A stretch of DNA of 64,000 nucleotides from Rhizorhapis sp036570425 (GCA_036570425.1 DATCYF010000023.1:124001-188000), one strand, 5' to 3'; shown: positions 32,781-41,462, counted from the stretch's first letter. Translations and numbers: made by a program. Notes: a model not told the origin generated them from the letters alone.

Positions 32781-33160
32781 GACGCGTCGGGGCTCCAAGC
32801 CTCATAGTCGCCGGTTGCGGCCGCGCGTTGGCCACCCTGTTCCAGCGCGCCTTTCGGCCGATAAGCCAAGGCTGTACCAGTGAAGTTAGGCGTCGATTCC
32901 TTTTCCCAGATGCGCGGCGGCGGCAGGAAGCTTTCAGGCACGTCGTCAAAGGTGTGGTGCAACCAGCCGTGCCATTCGGAGGGCACGCGGCTGGCGTCGT
33001 TGGAGCCGTTGTAAATGACCCAACGGCGATCATCCTTGCCCGTGTAATAGATATTGCCCAGATGATCCTCGCCCACTTTCGTGCCATAGCGCGCACTATA
33101 GAGCGAGGTGCCGATGGTGGCGCCGTCCCACCAGGTGAAGATCTTGCCGAGAATTCCCAT
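32777..33160 (-). CDS. NDUFA12-type NADH:ubiquinone oxidoreductase accessory subunit
   Basis: A 127-residue homologue of the mitochondrial 17.2-kDa complex I subunit, present in alphaproteobacteria. The family pattern is clear: IFTWWDGATIGTSLYSARYGTKVGEDHLGNIYY (about 8-40), RRWVIYNGSNDASRVPSEWHGWLHHTFDD, and HxPNxTGT-like TPNFTGTALAYRP. It binds peripherally near the quinone module in known complex I structures. The main nuo operon is not in the window. Translationally coupled to the DUF2155 gene. Confidence 0.93.
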   Translation of the reverse strand: MGILGKIFTWWDGATIGTSLYSARYGTKVGEDHLGNIYYTGKDDRRWVIYNGSNDASRVPSEWHGWLHHTFDDVPESFLPPPRIWEKESTPNFTGTALAYRPKGALEQGGQRAAATGDYEAWSPDAS

Positions 33161-33222
33161 GCGCTGCGCTTAGCCTTTTATCGCGATGTTTTGCAATGGG
33201 GAATGGTGGCCGGAGGTTGCGC

Positions 33223-34740
33223 TCACACGCCCTCCAGCAACTTCTCCCGCTTGATCTTTTCCTGCCAGACCAAAGGTGCGAGGTGGTGGACGCTCTGCCC
33301 CTCCGAGTCGACCGCCACTGTGACGGGCATGTCCTGCACTTCAAACTCGTAAATGGCTTCCATGCCCAGATCTTCGAAGCCGACGATCTTCGATCCCTTG
33401 ATCGCCCTGGCCACCAGATAGGCTGAGCCGCCTACAGCCATCAGATAGGCCGATTTATGATCTTTGATCGCCTCAATGGCCATAGGGCCGCGCTCGGCCT
33501 TTCCGACCATGGCGAAGAGACCCTGTTCAAGCATCATGCGCGTGAACTTGTCCATGCGCGTGGCGGTGGTAGGGCCAGCGGGGCCGACGATTTCCTCGCC
33601 CACCGGATCGACCGGACCGACATAATAAATAACGCGACCTTTGAACTCGACTGGGAGGGGCTCGCCCTTTGCCAGCATATCGGCGATCCGCTTATGCGCC
33701 GCATCGCGGCCCGTCAGCATTTTGCCGTTGAGGAGCAGGCGGTCGCCATGTTTCCAGCTTTGCACCACTTCCGGCGTCAGCGCGTCCAGATTGACGCGCT
33801 TGGCCTCCTTGCTGGGTGTCCAGTTGACGTCGGGCCATTCGTCGAGTTTAGGCGCTTCCAGATAGACCGGGCCTGAACCATCCAACGTGAAGTGCGCGTG
33901 ACGGGTGGCGGCGCAGTTGGGGATCATGGCAATGGGCTTTGACGCGGCATGGGTCGGCCAGTCCATAATCTTGACATCAAGAATGGTGGCGAGGCCGCCA
34001 AGCCCTTGCGCGCCAATGCCGAGGGCATTGACCTTGTCGAAAATCTCGATGCGGAGTTCCTCGATCTTGTCCTGCGGGCCGCGCTGTTTCAACTGCGCCA
34101 TATCGATCGCGCCCATCAGACTTTCCTTTGCGAGCAGAACAGCCTTTTCTGCGGTGCCGCCAATGCCAATGCCCAGCATCCCGGGCGGGCACCAGCCAGC
34201 GCCCATTTGCGGCACCATTTCCAGCACCCAGTCGACGATGGAATCGCTTGGGTTCAGCATCTTGAACTTCGACTTGTTCTCAGAGCCGCCACCCTTGGCA
34301 GCGACATCGATGCTGACCTTGTCGCCCGGAACCATTTCGACATGGAGTACGGAAGGGGTGTTGTCCTTCGTATTGACGCGGGAGAAGGCCGGATCGCGCA
34401 GGATGGAGGCGCGCAGGCGATTTTCGGGATGCAGATACGCGCGGCGAACGCCCTCATCCACGACTTCCTGCAGGCTCCTGTCGCTTTCCAGGCGGCAATT
34501 CTGCCCCCACTTCACGAAGACGGTGACGATGCCGGTGTCCTGACAGATTGGTCGGTGTCCCTCGGCGCACATGCGGCTGTTGGTCAGAATTTGGGCGATG
34601 GCGTCCTTCGCAGCCGGGCTTTTCTCCGCTTCATAGGCTTTGCCGAGGGCGCGGATGTAGTCCATCGGGTGATAATAGCTGATGAACTGCAGCGCGTCGG
34701 CGACGCTTTCGATGAGATCGGCTTCCTTGATAATCGTCAT
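33223..34740 (-). CDS. Class I fumarate hydratase
   Basis: A 505-residue iron-sulfur fumarase interconverting fumarate and malate in the TCA cycle. It carries the class I architecture: an N-terminal alpha domain with CQDTGIVTVFVKWGQN (about 65-80) and the cysteine of GAGWCPPGMLGIGIGGTAEKA, IPNCAATRHAHF with a further cluster Cys, and a C-terminal beta domain with VGPAGPTTATRMDKFT and GKAERGP. The three [4Fe-4S] cysteines appear present. Oxygen sensitivity is typical of the class. Monocistronic, 62 bp upstream of the NDUFA12-type gene. FumA/FumB/TtdAB-type alternatives exist, but the single-chain layout favours fumarase. Confidence 0.93.
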   Translation of the reverse strand: MTIIKEADLIESVADALQFISYYHPMDYIRALGKAYEAEKSPAAKDAIAQILTNSRMCAEGHRPICQDTGIVTVFVKWGQNCRLESDRSLQEVVDEGVRRAYLHPENRLRASILRDPAFSRVNTKDNTPSVLHVEMVPGDKVSIDVAAKGGGSENKSKFKMLNPSDSIVDWVLEMVPQMGAGWCPPGMLGIGIGGTAEKAVLLAKESLMGAIDMAQLKQRGPQDKIEELRIEIFDKVNALGIGAQGLGGLATILDVKIMDWPTHAASKPIAMIPNCAATRHAHFTLDGSGPVYLEAPKLDEWPDVNWTPSKEAKRVNLDALTPEVVQSWKHGDRLLLNGKMLTGRDAAHKRIADMLAKGEPLPVEFKGRVIYYVGPVDPVGEEIVGPAGPTTATRMDKFTRMMLEQGLFAMVGKAERGPMAIEAIKDHKSAYLMAVGGSAYLVARAIKGSKIVGFEDLGMEAIYEFEVQDMPVTVAVDSEGQSVHHLAPLVWQEKIKREKLLEGV

Positions 34741-35354
34741 TGATGTGGATCCAGCCCCGGATGAGTCGAAAAGGTGCAGCCCCTTAACGCACTTTGCCGC
34801 CCGGAGAAAAGGGCGCTGGGTGGGAGTGGCTATTTAAGCCGAAAGGACTTGACAGCGATTTCCACTTTTCGGCCCCGTTCCAAGGGCAATTTACGCCGTT
34901 TTGGTGCGACGCGTGGAGGGTCCAGCGTTCCTTGAAAGTCAACGGCTTTTGCGTGGCTGAAGATGAAATTTTTTTTCCGAAGGGGCTCAGAGAACGACGT
35001 TATCGGATCGCAATAGCGGAAAGTCGCGAACTCCCTTGGTTCGGGCACGGAAAAAATGGAGATCGACCGAAAGAACAAGGTCCTTCCACGCGCGAATCGA
35101 ATCATTAAACAAAGCTTACCTCTTGCATCCTTATCCAGATGTGGCACTAACTCTTGTGCAGGGATAAAGACTGAAACCCAACAGGTTGTGGTTCTTAGCG
35201 ACGGAGCAATTCGGCGTTCATCTGCATTTGTTCTGCTGGAGAAGCGGATTTTTGCAATCCGCAGTCCAATAGGTCGAACAAAAATGATAAACGGGGCCCA
35301 TGCCTCAAGAGCGATCGACCGAGTCGAACGGAACGGGAACATTGGGAGGCGGAT
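34741..35354 (+). other. Long leader/promoter region of the nrd operon
   Basis: 614 bases without a convincing gene; the 104-codon frame at 34794-35108 has no family or good ribosome-binding site. The region is divergent between fumarase and nrdA. It contains a CtrA-like TTAA-N7-TTAC (35105-35119) and two candidate NrdR boxes (35144-35191). Nothing else was recognised. Confidence 0.55.
35144..35191 (+). promoter_or_regulatory. Two candidate NrdR boxes upstream of nrdA
   Basis: Box 1 GCACTAACTCTTGTGC (35144-35159) and box 2 ACCCAACAGGTTGTGG (35176-35191) resemble the known NrdR box ACACWATATNTTGTGT at 11 and 12 of 15 defined positions. Their starts are 32 bp apart, the three-turn spacing that NrdR box pairs normally show. 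They end 163 bp before the nrdA ATG. The nrdR gene itself is not in the window. Confidence 0.7.
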
Positions 35355-37319
35355 ATGGATTTCAGGGACGTTCAGGAAACAGGTGCAAGCAACGTGATGA
35401 TAAGTGAACAAGCCGATTTGCTGGAAGCGCCCGCGAAGGCGGCCGAGACCGCCACGGCGAAGCTTGCGGAAACTATGGCGTCCGCCGCAGCGGAAGAAAC
35501 AAGCCGGACTGTCCGGCCGCAGCTTTTTCCGATCCAGAAGGATGACAGCCGCGATGACCTTCTCACCGATTTCGGCAAGGAGACGCTGAAGGACCGCTAT
35601 CTGCTGCCTGGCGAAAGCTTTCAGGACCTGTTCGTGCGCGTGGCATCGGCCTATGCCGATGATACCGCCCATGCGCAGCGCATTTATGATTATATCTCGC
35701 GCCTCTGGTTCATGCCCGCGACGCCGGTTCTCTCGAACGGCGGCACCGGCCGGGGCTTGCCGATCTCTTGTTATCTGAACAGCGTTGATGATAGCCTGGA
35801 GGGCATCGTCAACACCTGGAACGAGAATGTCTGGCTTGCCTCGCGCGGGGGCGGCATCGGCACCTATTGGGGCAATGTGCGCGGCATTGGTGAGCCGGTT
35901 GGCCTCAATGGCAAGACCAGCGGCATCATTCCTTTCGTCCGCGTGATGGATTCGCTTACGCTGGCGATCAGCCAGGGCTCGCTGCGTCGCGGCTCGGCAG
36001 CCTGTTATCTCGATGTCTCCCATCCGGAGATCGAGGAGTTTCTGGAGATCCGCAAGCCGTCGGGCGACTTCAATCGCAAGGCGCTGAACCTGCATCATGG
36101 CGTCCTTCTGACCGACGCCTTCATGGAGGCAGTCCGCGACGGAAGCGAGTGGGAGCTGAAATCGCCCAAGGATGGCTCCGTCCGCGCCAAGGTGGATGCG
36201 CGCTCGCTGTTCCAGAAGCTGGTGGAAACCCGCCTTGCGACCGGAGAGCCCTACATCGTGTTCGCCGATCAGGTGAACCGCACCATGCCCAGGCATCACC
36301 GCGAACTGGGCCTGAAGGTTTCGACGTCCAACCTGTGCAGCGAAATTACGCTGCCGACGGGGCGCGACCATTTGGGCAATGACCGCACGGCGGTCTGCTG
36401 CCTGTCATCCCTCAACCTTGAAACATGGGATCAGTGGAATGGCGACAAACAGTTTATCGAGGATGTCATGCGCTTCCTCGACAATGTGCTGCAGGATTAT
36501 ATCGACCGCGCCCCGCCGGAGATGGCCCGCGCCAAATATAGCGCCAGCCGCGAACGCTCGGTCGGCCTTGGCGTCATGGGTTTCCACAGCTTCCTGCAGG
36601 CGCGCGGCCTTGGCTTTGAAAGCGCGCTGGCGAAGTCATGGAACCTCAAGGTATTCAAGCACATCAACGCGAAGGTGAATGAGGCATCGATGATGCTCGC
36701 GCAGGAACGCGGCCCTTGCCCCGATGCTGCCGAAATGGGCGTGATGGAGCGTTTCTCCTGCAAGATGGCGATCGCGCCCACAGCCTCGATCAGCATCATT
36801 TGCGGCGGGACCAGCGCCTGCATCGAGCCGATCCCGGCCAATATCTACACCCACAAGACGCTTTCAGGCAGCTTCGTGGTGAAGAATCCGCATCTTGAAA
36901 AGCTGCTGCAGGAAAAGAGCAAGGACAGCGCCAATGTCTGGAACACGATTCTGGAAAAGGGGGGGTCGGTCCAGCATCTCGACTTCCTGACGCCGGAGGA
37001 AAAGGACGCGTTCAAGACCAGCTTCGAGATTGACCAGCGCTGGTTGCTCGAACTGGCCGCGGACCGAACGCCGTATATCGATCAGGCGCAGTCGCTAAAT
37101 CTGTTTATCCCGGCTGATGTGGACAAGTGGGACTTGCTCATGCTGCATTATCGCGCTTGGGAACTGGGTATCAAATCCCTCTATTATCTGCGGTCGAAGA
37201 GCGTCCAGCGCGCGGGCTTTGCTGGGGGTGTTGAGGCCGATAACACAGCCGATCTCAAGAAGATCGAGCTGACCACCGGCGAAAGCACGGACTATGACGA
37301 ATGTCTGGCATGTCAGTGA
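35355..37319 (+). CDS. nrdA: Ribonucleoside-diphosphate reductase class I, alpha subunit
   Basis: The 654-residue catalytic subunit that reduces NDPs to dNDPs. The redox cysteine lies in PISCYLNSVDDS (about 136-147), the active-site Asn-Cys-Glu in STSNLCSEITLPT (about 325-337), the second redox Cys in RTAVCCLSSLNL, and the C-terminal thiol relay is DECLACQ. Specificity loops are normal. The 760-residue E. coli form has an N-terminal ATP-cone of about 95 residues; here only about 60 Ala-rich residues precede the core, so the cone seems absent. Starts at ATG 35355 behind GGGAGGCGG. First gene of nrdA-small gene-nrdB, under probable NrdR control. Confidence 0.96.
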   Translation: MDFRDVQETGASNVMISEQADLLEAPAKAAETATAKLAETMASAAAEETSRTVRPQLFPIQKDDSRDDLLTDFGKETLKDRYLLPGESFQDLFVRVASAYADDTAHAQRIYDYISRLWFMPATPVLSNGGTGRGLPISCYLNSVDDSLEGIVNTWNENVWLASRGGGIGTYWGNVRGIGEPVGLNGKTSGIIPFVRVMDSLTLAISQGSLRRGSAACYLDVSHPEIEEFLEIRKPSGDFNRKALNLHHGVLLTDAFMEAVRDGSEWELKSPKDGSVRAKVDARSLFQKLVETRLATGEPYIVFADQVNRTMPRHHRELGLKVSTSNLCSEITLPTGRDHLGNDRTAVCCLSSLNLETWDQWNGDKQFIEDVMRFLDNVLQDYIDRAPPEMARAKYSASRERSVGLGVMGFHSFLQARGLGFESALAKSWNLKVFKHINAKVNEASMMLAQERGPCPDAAEMGVMERFSCKMAIAPTASISIICGGTSACIEPIPANIYTHKTLSGSFVVKNPHLEKLLQEKSKDSANVWNTILEKGGSVQHLDFLTPEEKDAFKTSFEIDQRWLLELAADRTPYIDQAQSLNLFIPADVDKWDLLMLHYRAWELGIKSLYYLRSKSVQRAGFAGGVEADNTADLKKIELTTGESTDYDECLACQ

Positions 37320-37339
37320 AGGGTTGAGGGAATAGTGTC

Positions 37340-37579
37340 ATGCTTACCTTCATTCCTCTCCTCGTCGCCGGCATCCTCATTGCGATAGGCCTGTTCCTCA
37401 TCATCTGGGGAAAGGTCACGTTGAGGCCGGGGCGGCGCAAGGTGATGGATAGTCAAGGACACATGCGGAATTCCTTCTCCCTGCGCGCTACGCGGGGACT
37501 TGGCCTGATCTTCATTCTGGGCGGGGTGCTCACCATATTGGGTGTGTTCCACCTGTTCGACGGCGCTTTAACTTATTGA
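37340..37579 (+). CDS. Small two-span membrane protein between nrdA and nrdB
   Basis: A 79-residue protein beginning MLTFIPLLVAGILIAIGLFLIIWGKVTL. Two hydrophobic helices (about 4-26 and 53-73) flank a basic, polar loop (RPGRRKVMDSQGHMRNSFSLRATRG). It starts 20 bp after the nrdA stop and ends 24 bp before the nrdB start, on the same strand, so it must be co-transcribed. No family is recognised. GAGGGAATAG precedes the ATG. Codon use looks like that of its neighbours. A membrane link for the soluble reductase, or a passenger gene, are both possible. Confidence 0.75.
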   Translation: MLTFIPLLVAGILIAIGLFLIIWGKVTLRPGRRKVMDSQGHMRNSFSLRATRGLGLIFILGGVLTILGVFHLFDGALTY

Positions 37580-37603
37580 CCTATTTTGGCGGGAGTAACC
37601 CTC

Positions 37604-38656
37604 ATGTCTCTTCTTCAGGCTTCCAAGCAGTACAAGCCCTTCGAATATCCCTGGGCCTTCGATTTCTGGAAGCGTCAGCAGCAAATCCACTGGATGCCGG
37701 AAGAGGTGCCTCTGGGTGAGGATTGTCGTGACTGGGCGCAGAAGCTGACCGATCACGAGCGCAATTTGCTGACGCAGATTTTCCGCTTCTTCACGCAGGC
37801 GGATGTCGAGGTGCAGGATTGCTACCACGACAAATATGGCCGCGTGTTCAAGCCGACCGAGATCAAGATGATGCTGACCGCCTTCAGCAACATGGAGACG
37901 GTCCACATCGCTGCCTACAGCCACCTGCTTGACACCATCGGCATGCCCGAAAGTGAATATGGCATGTTCCTCCAGTACAAGGAGATGAAGGACAAGCACG
38001 ATTATCTCGCGACCTTCGGCGTCGATACGGACGAGGATATCGCCCGCACGCTGGCCATGTTCGGCGGCTTTACCGAGGGACTGCAGCTTTTCGCCAGCTT
38101 CGCCATGCTGATGAACTTCCCGCGCTTCAACAAGATGAAGGGCATGGGGCAGATCGTGAGCTGGTCCGTGCGCGACGAGAGCCTGCATTGCGAGGGCATC
38201 ACGCGGCTTTTCCATGCGTTCGTGAAGGAACGGGACTGCCTGACCCGGTCGGTCCGCGATGATATTCTCGATTGCTGCCACAAGACGGTGCGACTGGAGG
38301 ATGCGTTCATCGATCTCGCCTTCGAACATGGCCCGGTCCCCGGCATGACCGCGAAAGAGATCAAGAAATACATCCGCTACATCGCTGACTGGCGTCTGGG
38401 CCAGCTTGGTTTCCAGCCGATCTACATGATCGACGAACACCCGCTGCCGTGGCTCGCGCCGCTGTTGAACGGTGTTGAGCACGCCAATTTCTTCGAAACC
38501 CGCGCAACGGAATACAGCAAGGCCGCGACGAGGGGGAACTGGAACGAGGTGTGGGACAGCTTTGACCGGCGGAAGAAGGTGCGCGCAAATGATGACGGCG
38601 CGATGAAGGATGATGGGGAGGATATGTTCTCCAAGGCGGGGATCGCGGCGGAGTGA
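37604..38656 (+). CDS. nrdB: Ribonucleoside-diphosphate reductase class I, beta subunit
   Basis: The 350-residue radical-generating subunit. Helical ferritin-like core with metal ligands: Glu in QADVEVQDCYHD, Glu/His in METVHIAAYSHLLDTIG (tyrosine for the radical adjacent), and Glu...Glu-x2-His in SWSVRDESLHCEGITRLFHAF. The radical tyrosine is therefore probably in HIAAYSH, suggesting a Tyr-diferric class Ia-type cofactor. No ATP-cone at the N-terminus (MSLLQASKQYKPFEYPWAFDFW). ATG 37604 is used, with GCGGGAG upstream; in-frame TTG 37586 is an alternative. Last gene of the nrd operon. Confidence 0.95.
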   Translation: MSLLQASKQYKPFEYPWAFDFWKRQQQIHWMPEEVPLGEDCRDWAQKLTDHERNLLTQIFRFFTQADVEVQDCYHDKYGRVFKPTEIKMMLTAFSNMETVHIAAYSHLLDTIGMPESEYGMFLQYKEMKDKHDYLATFGVDTDEDIARTLAMFGGFTEGLQLFASFAMLMNFPRFNKMKGMGQIVSWSVRDESLHCEGITRLFHAFVKERDCLTRSVRDDILDCCHKTVRLEDAFIDLAFEHGPVPGMTAKEIKKYIRYIADWRLGQLGFQPIYMIDEHPLPWLAPLLNGVEHANFFETRATEYSKAATRGNWNEVWDSFDRRKKVRANDDGAMKDDGEDMFSKAGIAAE

Positions 38657-38768
38657 TAGAGATGCCCTTACATTCTCAATGGTAGGATAATCCCTGATCC
38701 TTCGGTGCAACGTCGACCGGGATAGTTCAATATTCGGACCACCCTGATGCGTATGGCAACCTAAAACT

Positions 38769-39428
38769 ATGCAACAAGCTCCGGTGTATCTTACTTATCT
38801 TTCCGTTGGCATTGCTGTCCTAGCGTTAGTCGTTTCAGCGACAGCGATGTGGCTCACATATCTAAAAAAGGGGCAGGTGAGGCTGACACGGCCATCGGTT
38901 GTGTACTTCGGCCCTGATGGATCACGCAACGATGGATTAAACGGAATACCGAAAATATTTTTCCGAGGATTATTAATAGCTGACGCCAAACGGGGCCGTA
39001 TTGTTGAAAGCCTCTATGCATCTCTTCAGCACAATGAATCCAAGCAGAATTTCAATGTCTGGGTGTATGGAGACGAAAAACTAGTTCGAGGTAGTGGGCT
39101 CTTTGTAGGAGATACGGGTATTGTAGCAAACCACCACTTTCTTCTGCCCAAGAATGATAACAACTTTAAATTTCAATCAGGAACATACTGCTTGGAAGTA
39201 CATGCCTCGATATTAGGCGACAAGCGGACAAAAATGTTATTCTCAGAGGTGTTTGAAATTTCCTCAGCTGAAGCGTCCACCATTGCATCGGGTATGGGAG
39301 GTCTATATTTCGATTGGGGGCCGCAATCCAACCGTTACATTTCGTATTTAGATCACCCAACTGCGAGACCTTCTGTTGCACAAGATGCAGGACAATCGCC
39401 GCCAAGAAATCTGACGCCCGCTCAGTGA
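38769..39428 (+). CDS. Orphan single-span membrane protein, AT-rich
   Basis: A 219-residue protein with one N-terminal membrane helix (YLTYLSVGIAVLALVVSATAMWLTYL, about 8-33) followed by a predicted beta-rich soluble domain of about 170 residues. No motif or family is recognised. Its codons are clearly richer in A/T than those of the flanking genes (for example around 38940-39060), consistent with recent horizontal acquisition. It lies between nrdB and a convergent sugar kinase with no mobility gene nearby. Similar N-anchored proteins of unknown role are common in bacteria. Confidence 0.65.
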   Translation: MQQAPVYLTYLSVGIAVLALVVSATAMWLTYLKKGQVRLTRPSVVYFGPDGSRNDGLNGIPKIFFRGLLIADAKRGRIVESLYASLQHNESKQNFNVWVYGDEKLVRGSGLFVGDTGIVANHHFLLPKNDNNFKFQSGTYCLEVHASILGDKRTKMLFSEVFEISSAEASTIASGMGGLYFDWGPQSNRYISYLDHPTARPSVAQDAGQSPPRNLTPAQ

Positions 39429-39518
39429 TACAGTGGACGCCTCTCTCGAAGAGAGGGCCGGGCTCGGTTCAGGCCGATTGTGGATAAAGCGAACTGGGCG
39501 GCAACTCTACCGAGCATT

Positions 39519-40430
39519 TCACCTGCCAAGCGGCGTCGCGTTAGCCAGCAGCCCTAGCGCCACCGCTCCCATTGGCCCCGCATCTGTGCCAAGCGACGGC
39601 TGCTTAATAATGTCCTCGAGCGCGGAGGCGTTCAGGTCGGGCAGGTAGCCAGCGAGCAATTCTGCGCAATGTGCTCTGATCATGGGGAAGAGATGGGATT
39701 GGCCCATGCCCACGCCACCTCCGATCAGGATCCGCCTGGGCGATACCGTAAGAAGGAGCATGGCGGTCAATTCCGCCAGTTCCTTGGCCACAGGAAGCCA
39801 GCGCGGGTCATTTGGGGCCACCTTATTCGCTGCCGTGCCGAAGCGGGCCATGAGTGCAGGACCGGAAGTCAGGCCCTCCACGCAATCACCATGGAAGGAG
39901 CAAATGCCGGGGAAATTGTCTCCCGGTGCGCGGCGGACACGGACATGGCCAATTTCCGGGTGCAACAGGCCGTGAACGGGCGCGCCATTTATGACCAATC
40001 CGCCACCAATGCCCGTGCCTATGGTGAGATAGCATAAGCTGTCGCAATCCTGCCCCACACCCCAGCGATATTCCGCCAGCGCCGCGCCGTTGACGTCTGT
40101 GTCGATCGCGACCGGACAGGTCAGGACGCCTTGCACCGATCCCAATATGTCCGCACCCGACCAGCCTGGTTTGGGCGTGGTCAGGATATGGCCGAAGTGG
40201 GAACTGCCGGGATCAAGATTGACCGGGCCGAAGCTGGCTATTCCAACGGCATTCACGGGTCGCTCCGCATGCCATTCCAAAAGCGCGGATGTTAAGGCCT
40301 TCAGAGTCGTTTCCGGATCGCGTGTTGGATAAGTACGCCGGTCAAGAATCCTGTTTCCCTCCGCAATGAGGGCGATCCCTTTTGTACCGCCAAGCTCAAT
40401 GCCAGCGATACGAGGCGCGGCGTTTGTCAT
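39519..40430 (-). CDS. ROK family sugar kinase (fructokinase-like)
   Basis: A 303-residue ROK kinase that phosphorylates a hexose, probably fructose. It has IAGIELGGTKGIALI (phosphate loop, 7-21), DTDVNGAALAEYRWG, the TIGTGIGGGLVINGAPV phosphate 2 loop, and a zinc site of the GmuE/YdhR type (GHVRVRR...GICSFHGDCVEGLTSGPAL) in place of the CxCGxxGC of glucokinases. That points to fructokinase. ATG 40430 is the start; an ATG at 40493 would add 21 residues running into the etf terminator. No sugar transporter lies adjacent. Confidence 0.88.
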   Translation of the reverse strand: MTNAAPRIAGIELGGTKGIALIAEGNRILDRRTYPTRDPETTLKALTSALLEWHAERPVNAVGIASFGPVNLDPGSSHFGHILTTPKPGWSGADILGSVQGVLTCPVAIDTDVNGAALAEYRWGVGQDCDSLCYLTIGTGIGGGLVINGAPVHGLLHPEIGHVRVRRAPGDNFPGICSFHGDCVEGLTSGPALMARFGTAANKVAPNDPRWLPVAKELAELTAMLLLTVSPRRILIGGGVGMGQSHLFPMIRAHCAELLAGYLPDLNASALEDIIKQPSLGTDAGPMGAVALGLLANATPLGR

Positions 40431-40471
40431 GGACCCGTTGTCCTGCCGCTCTTCACGGCCGTCAAGCCGGA

Positions 40472-40505
40472 TAAAACGAAAAAGCCCCGGCACCGGGCCG
40501 GGGCT
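40472..40505 (-). terminator. Intrinsic terminator of etfBA
   Basis: Read on the minus strand, AGCCCCGG (40505-40498) pairs with CCGGGGCT (40490-40483), followed by TTTTTCGTTTT. It lies 25 bp after the etfA stop. Confidence 0.85.
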
Positions 40506-40529
40506 CTTCCGTTATACTGCTTCGTGTAT

Positions 40530-41462
40530 TCAGAGCTTCTCGGTCAGCTCAGGCACGATCTTGAAGAGATCGCCAACCAGACCGAGGTCCGCAACCTGAA
40601 AAATAGGCGCATCCTCATCCTTGTTGATGGCGATGATGGTCTTGGAGTCCTTCATGCCGGCAAGATGCTGGATCGCGCCGGATATGCCGATGGCGATATA
40701 GACTTCGGGAGCAACGATCTTACCCGTTTGCCCCACCTGATAGTCGTTGGGGACATAGCCCGCGTCCACGGCCGCACGGCTTGCGCCCACGGCAGCACCC
40801 AGCTTGTCAGCCAGCGGAACGATATACTGCTGGAAGGTCTCGCTGTCCTTCAATGCCCGGCCGCCGGAGACGATCACTTTGGCGGAGGTGAGTTCCGGCC
40901 GTTCACTCTTGACGATTTCCGCACCGACGAAGCTGGAAATGCCCTTGTCGCCAGTGGCGGCAACGGCTTCGACGGCAGCGCTGCCGCCTTCAAGGCTCGC
41001 CTTGTCGAAGGCAGTGCCGCGCACGGTGATGACCTTCTTGGCGTCGGACGTCTGGACTGTCGCGATCGCGTTGCCTGCATAGGTCGGCCGCGTGAAAGTG
41101 TCCTCGCTTTCGACCGAAAGGATGTCGGAGATCTGCATCACGTCCAGCAGCGCGGCTACGCGCGGGGCGATGTTCTTGCCGTTGCTTGTTGCGGGCGCAA
41201 GGAATGCATCATGGTGGCCCATCAACTCCACGATCAGCGGCGCTACATTTTCTGCCAGCGCATGCTCATAGGCGGCGTCATCGGCGACATGCACCTTGGC
41301 AACGCCAGCGATTTTTGCTGCCTGTTCGCCTACGCTGCCGCAGCCCTTGCCCGCGACCAGCAGATGCACTTCGCCCAACTTCGCGGCTGCAGTCACGACC
41401 GCCAGCGTTGCGTCCTTTACCGACGCATTGTCATGTTCAACCCAAACCAGCGTCTTCATCAT
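40530..41462 (-). CDS. etfA: Electron transfer flavoprotein, alpha subunit
   Basis: The 310-residue alpha subunit of ETF holds FAD and passes electrons from acyl-CoA and related dehydrogenases to ETF-ubiquinone oxidoreductase. The FAD-binding end has GASRAAVDAGYVPNDYQVGQTGKIVAPEVYIAIGISGAIQHLAGM (about 222-266), and IIAINKDEDAPIFQVADLGLVGD closes it. The start overlaps the etfB stop (ATGA), so the heterodimer genes are coupled. It is followed by an intrinsic terminator. The housekeeping type, not the bifurcating Fix type, judging by size and context. Confidence 0.96.
   Translation of the reverse strand: MMKTLVWVEHDNASVKDATLAVVTAAAKLGEVHLLVAGKGCGSVGEQAAKIAGVAKVHVADDAAYEHALAENVAPLIVELMGHHDAFLAPATSNGKNIAPRVAALLDVMQISDILSVESEDTFTRPTYAGNAIATVQTSDAKKVITVRGTAFDKASLEGGSAAVEAVAATGDKGISSFVGAEIVKSERPELTSAKVIVSGGRALKDSETFQQYIVPLADKLGAAVGASRAAVDAGYVPNDYQVGQTGKIVAPEVYIAIGISGAIQHLAGMKDSKTIIAINKDEDAPIFQVADLGLVGDLFKIVPELTEKL

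Noticed and set aside
34794..35108. Possible 104-residue protein in the nrd leader
   Set aside because: No convincing ribosome-binding site, no family, Trp/Phe-scattered composition; the region is better explained as promoter and leader.
34830..36371. 513-codon minus-strand open frame
   Set aside because: Antisense to nrdA and its leader; crossing the NrdR boxes with no domain seen.
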